DNA from: Bacteroides sp.
GTDB lineage: Bacteria > Bacteroidota > Bacteroidia > Bacteroidales > Bacteroidaceae
Assembly (NCBI GenBank): GCA_019414665.1
Contig: DXLO01000009.1
Span: 1 to 64,000, forward strand
Length of the DNA: 64,000 bases
Direction: 5' to 3'
The translations under genes were made by a program, and so were the position numbers. Under the pieces are notes generated by a model. It searched no databases. It saw only the letters and a program-made list of their open reading frames with translations, and had not been told where the DNA came from. Every line of letters starts with the position of its first letter. Within the stretch, counting starts at the first letter, position 1. Shown piece by piece: positions 28,058-35,338 of the stretch.

Positions 28058-28310
28058 AATTTCAAGTTTTTAATTGTTAAACATTTTATTTTCCCTTTAC
28101 TTGAAGCTTTTTTAGCTCCATTTCATTGTCGGGAATGAATTTTACATGCCGAAAACAAAAGCGTGAAAGGATGGTAAGCCAAGTAAGCAGTAATGATTTT
28201 GTTGGAATACCCAAATCTTTGATTTGTGGAAGGCTGCCGGTAAAATCAGATAACTGATAGTGAAACGGTGCTTGGAATCCTTCCGTACGCTTTACCTTTG
28301 CATGGTAAAA
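28058..28310 (-). promoter_or_regulatory. Repeated structured leader, copy 4
   Basis: AGGGAAA near 28091-28097; hairpin GGAGCT...AGCTTC (28103-28119, minus strand), in which a G-U pair replaces an A-U pair of copy 5; CAAATC-TTT-GATTTG at 28212-28226; ACGGTGCTTGG near 28264; and TACCTTTGCAT on the plus strand at 28293-28303. Confidence 0.55.
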
Positions 28311-28436
28311 TCAAGACGGCAAGGATAAATGGTGAGACAAGGGTATATACTACCAAAATAAAAAAGGCTATTTTTATATAAAAGGCAGGACACGATTGTA
28401 CATAAAAGTGCCTTATCCCCATAAGGTTACAAAAAA

Positions 28437-28467
28437 GTGGAACAGGATAATGTCATTCCTGTTCCAC
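28437..28467 (-). terminator. Rho-independent terminator of the second Api92-like gene
   Basis: A perfect 11-bp stem GTGGAACAGGA/TCCTGTTCCAC around TAATGTCAT, followed on the minus strand by a T-run (TTTTTTG), 12 bp past the stop at 28479. Confidence 0.8.
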
Positions 28468-28478
28468 TCGTAATATAT

Positions 28479-29057
28479 TCATATTTTCCTGAATTCATAA
28501 ATGTGGCAAAAAGCCGAACTGCCAGTATCATACCATCGTTTATTCTGTTTTTCAATATCATCGGCAGAAGTAACGATAGTACCAAGTATATCTCCAAGCC
28601 ATTTATACAGACTTTGTTCATCTAAAAAATGCTTATGCTTAAATTCTTTTTCCGGAGTATAAACATCGACACAATACTTATCCTTGAAATATTTTCCCTC
28701 CTTATCATTGGTAAGGTATTCAACCATTCCCGGTTCTTCACTCTGAAAATAATATCTGATTGAAGGATATTTTCTGCAAATAAGGTCAAATACCTGATTA
28801 CAAGGTCCCCATGCCGTCTCTGTCGTAAACCTCAGTGTATTTCCTCTTTTGCAGACTGCATTCCATTCCCCACGGCAAGACACTTTTTTCCAATCTTCTC
28901 CCAAAGCATCAACAAGACAGCCAAGCCAGGTTATTCCGAAACCGTTTTCAACGAATGCTTTTTTTCTTCGTTCCAGCTTTTTCATTATTCCATAAAGTTT
29001 TTTCACTTCGTCTGCACTGCCTACCAAGACATAACTGCTACTGCACCAATTTGGCAT
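28479..29057 (-). CDS. Api92/YubB-like (DUF1281) protein, copy 2
   Basis: Same family as the preceding entry: M-P-N-W-C-S-S-S-Y-V-L-V-G, G-I-T-W-L-G-C-L-V-D-A-L-G, W-G-P-C-N-Q-V-F-D-L and SEEPGMVEYL are shared with copy 1 at matching positions, with many conservative differences elsewhere. The two genes plus their leaders look like an old tandem duplication of a whole leader-gene cassette. Confidence 0.85.
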   Translation of the reverse strand: MPNWCSSSYVLVGSADEVKKLYGIMKKLERRKKAFVENGFGITWLGCLVDALGEDWKKVSCRGEWNAVCKRGNTLRFTTETAWGPCNQVFDLICRKYPSIRYYFQSEEPGMVEYLTNDKEGKYFKDKYCVDVYTPEKEFKHKHFLDEQSLYKWLGDILGTIVTSADDIEKQNKRWYDTGSSAFCHIYEFRKI

Positions 29058-29300
29058 AATTCTAAGTTTTTAATTGTTAAACATCTTTTTCCCTCTTCTT
29101 TGAAGCTCTTAGCTTCATTGTCGGGAATGAATTTTATATGCTTAGAATACCAGCGATAAGGGATGTTCAGACATGTAAATTAAGGAGTATTTTTTTAGAA
29201 TACCCAAATCTATGATTTGTGGAAGACTTCTGAAAAAATGTGACGTAAATTAGCAAAGCGGTACATGTAGTACAGCCTGAGATGTAACTTTGCATAATAA
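29058..29300 (-). promoter_or_regulatory. Repeated structured leader, copy 5
   Basis: AGGGAAA near 29089-29095, perfect hairpin GAAGCT-CTT-AGCTTC at 29102-29116, CAAATC-TAT-GATTTG at 29205-29219, AGCGGTACATG near 29257, and TAACTTTGCAT on the plus strand at 29285-29295. The remaining 29301-29731 is A/T-rich; a 70-codon minus ORF there looks spurious and I see no feature I can support. Confidence 0.55.
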
Positions 29301-29731
29301 AATCTGGCCGACAATAAGGCCAAGAGAGCAAAATAAACAGCAAGATACATTAGTACGAAGTCTAAAACAGGAAATTAAACATTCAGAGTAAAATAGGATT
29401 TATCTCAGAGAAATAAGGAGGAAGAATATAATACCAGTTTAATAAATTAAGGCTCAATGCCTTTATATGGTTCAATGATGACAATATAATGAAATCAATA
29501 TAAACCAATCCATGTAAAAAAACATTAGACAAAAAAAGACACCAATCAACAATGAGCTTCTGATCTTCTGAAATAGTCTTTAAGAGGAAGCTCAAACCGA
29601 CATCTGCAATACATGGCCAATGTCACAAATATAATCGTAAATAAAATAAACGACTGAAAAAGTTCCTTTCAATAGATCTATATTCTCAAACACCCAGTGG
29701 GGTATATTGTATTTGGTTCATACAGTCATCC

Positions 29732-30133
29732 TCAAAAGTTTAATCCGTACTTTCCAATGTAGCAACACGATAAAAAAAAGAGAACCACAAATATCATATA
29801 TAGGATGGATAAAAGACCCCATTTCAACTTTTCAGGTTCATTCTCAACTTCCTTTTTAATACGCTCAAAAGCTCCATTTTTACACATTGAACGGTTACGA
29901 AGCCGTTCAATAGTAAACATTCCCAATAAATAAAGAGCAAAATACAATGGCTCATATTTTATTGATAATACATTATCTACCCATTTGTCTATAAGTATTA
30001 GCATTCCAAAATACAAAAGCACATCAAAAGATGCTACAAACAACATTGCAGCATAATCTTCTCCGAGTGTTTTACCCAACCCCCATCGACGAAATTTATA
30101 AAACTTAATATAGATATATTTCCAAACATTCAT
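29732..30133 (-). CDS. Membrane immunity protein candidate for the adjacent effector
   Basis: A small protein with three membrane segments (about residues 24-45, 58-75 and 108-128) and a charged loop between the last two. It lies directly behind the putative pore-forming effector; I take ATG 30133, 6 bp past that gene's stop, although a TTG at 30142 is in frame. Polytopic immunity proteins typically neutralise pore-forming toxins in the inner membrane, which fits this pairing. No family is recognised, and the A/T-rich composition marks it as variable cargo. Confidence 0.6.
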   Translation of the reverse strand: MNVWKYIYIKFYKFRRWGLGKTLGEDYAAMLFVASFDVLLYFGMLILIDKWVDNVLSIKYEPLYFALYLLGMFTIERLRNRSMCKNGAFERIKKEVENEPEKLKWGLLSILYMIFVVLFFLSCCYIGKYGLNF

Positions 30134-30138
30134 ATAAA

Positions 30139-30996
30139 TCAATATCTTTTATAACCTTGTCGGAATACTGCATTGCTGGTAGGAGCTGATGACACTCTTC
30201 TGGGTAAATATGTAGGCATAACAGGAGGTTTAACATAGGTTTTATCCCGCAAATGAACATGAGGGTTATTGGCATAAGGTGATACACACTTAGTATACCT
30301 TGGATCAAATGCTCCAGCCAAATCTAAAAACATATAAATTCCGCTAATAGCCCATCCAACCGGACCACCCCATGTAGCTATAATTCCTACGGCTATATCA
30401 GCTCCAGCTTTAATTACCCCTTGACCATCTCCCGCCTGAAAAGATTTAATACCTTGATATATAGAAATACCGCAACCTATCCAAAAAAGTTTGCTTCCAA
30501 TATTAGCATATTTCTCTGATTCAGCAATAATATTTTTTCTTGCACCGGTATATTGATTTCCAAAGAAATTCTTTTTCCCTTCAACTTTTTCCATATACCA
30601 TACACCGTTTTTCCCTTTCCATTTCCCCACACCATTATTCCACTTAGCTTCAATGTAAAGGTCGTATTGTTTATAACCGGCATAAAATCCAACACCACTA
30701 CTAACTTTACCTGCGACATTTAAAGAATTGTCAAAGAAAGAAGAATTATTTTCTGTAGGAATTCCATTCTCCCTCAACAGCATCGAGTTCGAAAGCAACT
30801 GTTTCATTGCTTCTTGGGCAAATAAATCCAATTCAACCTTTGTTTGCGGGTTTGTTTTGAGAGACATATTTATCGTTTTACACAAATATTGTTCTGGCGT
30901 TTCTGCATAGCTTGAACTATCAGCAGCCATACGCCATGCCGATGCCAATTGTGAATTAAGATAAGATACTAACCCTAAATTCTCGATATTATCCAT
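30139..30996 (-). CDS. Putative pore-forming T6SS effector
   Basis: No enzyme motif is visible. The N-terminal ~130 residues are helical and polar. Residues ~195-240 form a Gly-rich hydrophobic hairpin (L-F-W-I-G-C-G-I-S-I-Y, then VGIIATWGGPVGWAISGIYM) like the membrane-inserting part of colicin-type or polymorphic toxins. The C-terminus is Pro/Arg-rich. I prefer ATG 30996: the in-frame ATG at 31050 lies inside the loop of a terminator-like hairpin after tssC. Position behind tssC and ahead of a polytopic small protein matches the effector-immunity slot of Bacteroidales T6SS loci. Function is inferred. Confidence 0.55.
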   Translation of the reverse strand: MDNIENLGLVSYLNSQLASAWRMAADSSSYAETPEQYLCKTINMSLKTNPQTKVELDLFAQEAMKQLLSNSMLLRENGIPTENNSSFFDNSLNVAGKVSSGVGFYAGYKQYDLYIEAKWNNGVGKWKGKNGVWYMEKVEGKKNFFGNQYTGARKNIIAESEKYANIGSKLFWIGCGISIYQGIKSFQAGDGQGVIKAGADIAVGIIATWGGPVGWAISGIYMFLDLAGAFDPRYTKCVSPYANNPHVHLRDKTYVKPPVMPTYLPRRVSSAPTSNAVFRQGYKRY

Positions 30997-31016
30997 AAAG
31001 CCATTGTATAAAAAGA

Positions 31017-31061
31017 CAGCAAGCAATAATCCCTTCTCAAAAAAGGACATATTGCTTGCTG
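31017..31061 (-). terminator. Terminator/attenuator between tssC and the effector
   Basis: A perfect 11-bp inverted repeat CAGCAAGCAAT (31017-31027) / ATTGCTTGCTG (31051-31061); on the minus strand the stem is followed by TCTTTTTATAC. It begins 13 bp after the tssC stop, so it probably separates or tunes down effector expression relative to the sheath genes. Confidence 0.7.
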
Positions 31062-31074
31062 GTAAAAGAATAAT

Positions 31075-32472
31075 TTACTCTTGCTTGTATTCACTTTCCC
31101 AAACAGCTTCTTCCGGACCGTCACCTTTGTGACCGGCAAGCTGAATGACGAAACTCTTAGCAGGGAAGAACGGTGTAATATGTATATCCAACAAGATACG
31201 GTCTTTCTGGTTCGGATCCTGTTCAATCTTCACCACCTTAAAGCGTTCGATAAGTTTGTTGGGCCCCATTACACTATCCAGGAACTTTACAATCTGAGAG
31301 CGTAAATCCGCTTCTGTACGAGTGTTCCAGTTTTCAAATGCACGACGGTTGAGGAAGTCAAACAATACTTTCGTAATATAGTCGAACACACGTACAACAG
31401 AATAAGTCTGCAAACCGAGGTTATCTCCATTGAACAAAGTTTTGGCAGAGAAAGCCATTACTTTGCTATATTCATTAACCATCGGAACAAGTCCCATCCG
31501 TTCAAGTTCAGAGATTTCACTACGCTTCAAGTCAAAACGAACACTTTCAACTTCATTGAGTCCTCCAAATTTCTTTCCAGCAACAACCTGAGACATCAAT
31601 GTCCCATAGATTTTACCGGCGAGTGCTGTTGATGGCGGAACATAAAGATTCTCTTCTTCTCCTACGGAATCCTCCTTTGCACGGCCAAGCAGCCAGTTAC
31701 ATGTCATCACTGTATTTGACTTGAAAGCATCACCACTTGTGTGATCTGCATTAAAGAATATATCAATTACATCATCAGGAGACTCCAAGTCTTGGAAGTC
31801 TGTAATAAGGAATGCCTTGTTGTCATAAGCCATCTTAGACCATTTGTCCAAAATAGCATTAGAGCCCAAATAACCAGGCACAACAAGCAAAGAATAATTA
31901 CGGCGTAAATCCAGACGGTCAAAATTCTGTTTCAATTCTTTGTTGATATAGTCAGCAAAAACAGTATTATCCAAATCACGCAACTGTTCCATACTGGCAT
32001 TAACAATTGTAACATTCTTGACCTTGTCATTTTCCGTATTTTTATAGAAATATGCAACGGAACGGTAAGCTACTTCCAAATCATGGGTACGAGCCAATGC
32101 GGCTTTCAAATTCTTATTCAACAGTTCTTCAGCCTGAAGAGCTGTTTCCTTAGCCTTATCACGCATTTGCTCTGTGGTGGTATTGTTGCGGAGCAAATCC
32201 ACCCACACACCTAAACGTCTGACGAGAGCTTTACGCTCAGCATCCCACTGTGCATCAGTCAAGAAAATATTTCGACGAGCCTTCCTGTTGGGATTCATGT
32301 TTGAATACCCGTCAATAATATTTTCCAAAAATGAAAATCCACCGAATTCTTTCAGGCGATCTATCGCGGAGGCAGAAGCGGCCTTACCTTGAGAGGTTGT
32401 TTGGACAGAAGTAGAAGTAGCCGTTGCAGCCGGTTGTAGTTTTTGTTCATTTTCAGGTTTCATAAATCTCAA
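31075..32472 (-). CDS. tssC: T6SS contractile sheath large subunit TssC
   Basis: TssC/VipB/EvpB family, which with TssB builds the contractile sheath around the Hcp tube in the cytoplasm. At 465 residues it is slightly short of proteobacterial TssC (~490), as usual for Bacteroidota. Recognisable parts are the early R-x-N-I-F-L-T-D-A segment, LLVVPGYLGSNAILDKW, the T-D-F-Q-D-L-E-S-P-D core, and C-terminal R-S-Q-I-V-K-F-L-D-S-V. It follows tssB by 2 bp in a minus-strand operon divergent from the rest of the T6SS. Confidence 0.95.
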   Translation of the reverse strand: MRFMKPENEQKLQPAATATSTSVQTTSQGKAASASAIDRLKEFGGFSFLENIIDGYSNMNPNRKARRNIFLTDAQWDAERKALVRRLGVWVDLLRNNTTTEQMRDKAKETALQAEELLNKNLKAALARTHDLEVAYRSVAYFYKNTENDKVKNVTIVNASMEQLRDLDNTVFADYINKELKQNFDRLDLRRNYSLLVVPGYLGSNAILDKWSKMAYDNKAFLITDFQDLESPDDVIDIFFNADHTSGDAFKSNTVMTCNWLLGRAKEDSVGEEENLYVPPSTALAGKIYGTLMSQVVAGKKFGGLNEVESVRFDLKRSEISELERMGLVPMVNEYSKVMAFSAKTLFNGDNLGLQTYSVVRVFDYITKVLFDFLNRRAFENWNTRTEADLRSQIVKFLDSVMGPNKLIERFKVVKIEQDPNQKDRILLDIHITPFFPAKSFVIQLAGHKGDGPEEAVWESEYKQE

Positions 32473-32474
32473 TT

Positions 32475-32942
32475 TTAAATTTTAGACTTAGATTGAGCTT
32501 CATTAATCTCTTGCATAGAGATTTCCAGAACTTCAGCCAAAGCTTCCCTCAAAGCAGGATTTTCAATCACTTTCTGGAGAGCCTTATTGGAAGAAAGTTG
32601 ACGGGCAATTTTGATACTTTGTTCACGTTCGATATCCAATTCACTCAAGAACTCGCTGTTCTCCTTAATTTTACCCGCTCCAAAATCTCCAAGGCCTTTG
32701 AATGTCATGACCTCTTTTACTTCGTTACCTTCTGCATCTATATGTTCCAGTTGCACGGTAGGTTCAAAACGCTCAAACACATCTTCTATGGTCTGCAAAC
32801 CGTAAACACACTCAGGCTCAGAAGGAGCATCGTCTGTCAGTTTCTGGACAATTAAAGTTCGGTTGGAAGGGATCTCGGCTATAGATTCATTCGCATCGAC
32901 CTTAACTTCATTGCCACCAATTCCGTAATTGTACATTCCCAT
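32475..32942 (-). CDS. tssB: T6SS contractile sheath small subunit TssB
   Basis: TssB/VipA family partner of TssC. At 155 residues it has the typical acidic body, an F-K-G-L-G-D-F-G-A-G-K-I segment and a helical C-terminus (A-L-R-E-A-L-A-E-V-L-E-I-S-M-Q-E-I). It is the first gene of the tssB-tssC unit, with a promoter in the divergent 183-bp gap upstream. Confidence 0.93.
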   Translation of the reverse strand: MGMYNYGIGGNEVKVDANESIAEIPSNRTLIVQKLTDDAPSEPECVYGLQTIEDVFERFEPTVQLEHIDAEGNEVKEVMTFKGLGDFGAGKIKENSEFLSELDIEREQSIKIARQLSSNKALQKVIENPALREALAEVLEISMQEINEAQSKSKI

Positions 32943-33000
32943 AAATCTCTTCTTTTATGTTAATAAATCGTTTTTATTCTCTCTTAAGATGCATCGGGCG

Positions 33001-33031
33001 CAATATACGAATTTATTTTTGTTTCATCAAA
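33001..33031 (-). promoter_or_regulatory. Promoter for tssB-tssC
   Basis: On the minus strand TTTG (33031-33028), a 20-nt spacer and TATATTG (33007-33001) match the Bacteroides -33/-7 elements with one base missing in the -7 box, about 60 nt before the tssB start. Confidence 0.6.
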
Positions 33032-33082
33032 TTTACATAGAAGAATCTTATGAAAAAACTTAGTGTTTTTAATAAAAAACCG

Positions 33083-33090
33083 TATATTTG
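33083..33090 (+). promoter_or_regulatory. Promoter -7 box for the plus-strand T6SS operon
   Basis: TATATTTG, 36 nt before the tssE ATG at 33126; the -33 region (ACTTAGTG) is weak. With the minus promoter it forms a compact divergent control region (32943-33125). Confidence 0.65.
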
Positions 33091-33125
33091 CGAAAAACAT
33101 AAATAAATAATTGATATAAGAAATC

Positions 33126-33545
33126 ATGAGTTATCTGAAAATACCAATAGATTTGAAGGCAGCTGTAAGCGGGAAGCTAGAAAGGTGTTCTTATGAGGAA
33201 TCCATTGCACAGCAGATTATGTTGCTGATTGTTTCACGCTATGGAGAGGTAACCGGTAAAGAAAGTTACGGCTCTGTAATATGGGAGCTGGAATTCAGTC
33301 AATTGGTAAAAATCAGCGATTGGGAGAATAAGGTTCAGGAATCTTTATTACAAGCCATAACGACGTATGAACAGCGCTTGAAAGAGGTAACTGTAAATGT
33401 GGTTTTATCCGAGATTGACGATGAGAATAAGAAAGAAACTCATGTACGCAGAAAAGCTCAAATAACAGTGAGAGGAAAAATAAGTTCAACGGACCAACCG
33501 TTCTATTTCAGCACGCTTGTTTATATAAGTCCGTTATCACAATAA
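33126..33545 (+). CDS. tssE: T6SS baseplate protein TssE (gp25-like)
   Basis: GPW/gp25 family: 139 residues with S-I-A-Q-Q-I-M-L-L-I-V-S-R-Y-G-E, a Y-G-S-V-I-W-E-L segment and the late Y-E-x-R-L-K-E-V motif typical of gp25-like wedges. It links the baseplate to the sheath. First gene of the plus-strand operon, 17 bp ahead of tssF. Confidence 0.92.
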   Translation: MSYLKIPIDLKAAVSGKLERCSYEESIAQQIMLLIVSRYGEVTGKESYGSVIWELEFSQLVKISDWENKVQESLLQAITTYEQRLKEVTVNVVLSEIDDENKKETHVRRKAQITVRGKISSTDQPFYFSTLVYISPLSQ

Positions 33546-33562
33546 AATAAACAGTAAAGACT

Positions 33563-35338
33563 ATGCCAGACAAAAGACATATTGAAATAAAGGAAAGAAT
33601 TCTGAGATTCGCTATGGAACTATGGGGTATCAATGACTCACGTAATATGGACCCCGTGGTTGATTTGTTATTGGATGTCTTCGCATATGAAACGGCCCGT
33701 CTGCATCAGGAAATAAAAGCGTCGGACTCCCGTTTGCTTTATCAGTTGTCACGTATACTTATAGACAACAAATGGGCCTTGCCTATTCCGGCTCACGCAT
33801 TAATGTCTGTAGCCCCCAATAATGATGAGACCTGCATACTTAATGCGGAAGATCACTTTTATACAGAAAAATTCATCTTCGGTAAAGAAAGCGTGCAAGT
33901 ATTCTTTACTCCTCTTTTCAATTATCCTCTGGTGAATGCCCGGCTCCGTTTCATTGCCCACGGTGATACTATCAAAACTATTTCTGAGAAAAGTATTGCT
34001 TCCAATGTATTCCTCAGCCGTAAAGATCAGATTGAATCATACGTCATCTGGCTCGGTATTGATATAGACGAAGAACATCTGGCAGAAACACAGGAAATGA
34101 CACTTTGCCTGATTCCTGATGACACTTCCTTTGTCCCATTCTTGCAAATGGCCCGTTTTTTCGACTCCAACGGGAAAAAGATACCATCCCAATCAGGTCT
34201 TTCAGTGGAGGATCCGTTCAATAACGCCCATTATTTTGAGGAAATAAAAGACTTCTACAATGATTATTTTATTAAAATCAATCTGGCAGAAGCAGATAAA
34301 TCACTAAAAACATTACTACAAATCATACCTCAGACCAATCAGGGGACTCAGGATATAGATATAAAGAACAGATACTTTTGGTTAAAGCTCCGTTTACCTG
34401 AAGTGTTCAATTCGCAAGATTCCCTTGATTCACTGAACATATATCTGAACACATACCCTGTAGTAAACAGAAAATTGGTTTATAAACAACATAATTTTGC
34501 AACCAACGGGCGTTATGTCCCTCTTCCATGTCCAAAGGGGGCTTATTTCCTTAACATACGCTCCATTTGTGACAATACTGGAAAGGAGTATCCCAACAGG
34601 CTTCAGCAGTTTGAAGAAAATCCGACAGGTATTTTTGACTTGTATTTCGGTGACCTGGAACGCTTTGATTCGGATAGTGCCATTGACCTGATCAGCCAGA
34701 TACTGCAAAGGATCAGAGAAGACGGAAATGCCTTTTCCGCATTAAATCCTGATTTGCTGACAGCGCAACTGAAAGAGTTGTTCTCAAAACTTACCGAGAT
34801 AGAGAAAAGTGTAGAAAGCGTAAACAGGGATGAGAAAAGACAACGCATTTTTGCTCTGACAGTACCAGCCCCCAATGCTACGAGTGCGGAAGTAAAATTC
34901 TGGATTACTTCAGGACGACTGGCTAACGGACTTGATGAAAGGGCATTTATCCAACAGTTCAATATGGAGAAATATGATGCAACAAGTCTTGTTTTCAGAA
35001 CTCCCGTTCAAGGCGGAATCGTGCATACCGAAGAATCCAATCTGGTACACAGCCTGAGATATGGACTTGTCAGCAGAGACAGAATCGTATCAAAGCAGGA
35101 TATATATAACTATATCTACCACAAGATAGGAAACAATGTAGAGAATATACAGATTAAGGATGGTGTTGCCATTTCTCCGGAAAGGAAAAAAGGATTCGTC
35201 CGCATAGTTCAAGTTGAGATAAAATTAAAACAAAATATAGGAGACTTCTTGGATCTGTCCGTTTTCGCTCATTTTCTTGAAAAGGATCTGACTGAAAAGT
35301 CCGTATGCAATTCATCTTATAAAATTGTATTCTTATGA
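33563..35338 (+). CDS. tssF: T6SS baseplate protein TssF
   Basis: TssF/VasA wedge protein: 591 residues, starting with the helical segment I-L-R-F-A-M-E-L-W-G-I and containing 'D-S-R-L-L-Y-Q-L-S-R-I', 'P-I-P-A-H-A-L-M' and the late L-V-H-S-L-R-Y-G-L region. It sits between tssE and tssH; its stop overlaps the tssH start by 4 bp. Confidence 0.93.
   Translation: MPDKRHIEIKERILRFAMELWGINDSRNMDPVVDLLLDVFAYETARLHQEIKASDSRLLYQLSRILIDNKWALPIPAHALMSVAPNNDETCILNAEDHFYTEKFIFGKESVQVFFTPLFNYPLVNARLRFIAHGDTIKTISEKSIASNVFLSRKDQIESYVIWLGIDIDEEHLAETQEMTLCLIPDDTSFVPFLQMARFFDSNGKKIPSQSGLSVEDPFNNAHYFEEIKDFYNDYFIKINLAEADKSLKTLLQIIPQTNQGTQDIDIKNRYFWLKLRLPEVFNSQDSLDSLNIYLNTYPVVNRKLVYKQHNFATNGRYVPLPCPKGAYFLNIRSICDNTGKEYPNRLQQFEENPTGIFDLYFGDLERFDSDSAIDLISQILQRIREDGNAFSALNPDLLTAQLKELFSKLTEIEKSVESVNRDEKRQRIFALTVPAPNATSAEVKFWITSGRLANGLDERAFIQQFNMEKYDATSLVFRTPVQGGIVHTEESNLVHSLRYGLVSRDRIVSKQDIYNYIYHKIGNNVENIQIKDGVAISPERKKGFVRIVQVEIKLKQNIGDFLDLSVFAHFLEKDLTEKSVCNSSYKIVFL

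Noticed and set aside
29383..29595. 70-codon minus ORF in the 29.3-29.7 kb gap
   Set aside because: A/T-rich, hydrophobic random-looking translation with no leader or operon support.
31048..31050. Upstream ATG for the pore-forming effector
   Set aside because: It lies in the loop of the hairpin after tssC and would put part of the terminator stem into the coding sequence; ATG 30996 is cleaner.
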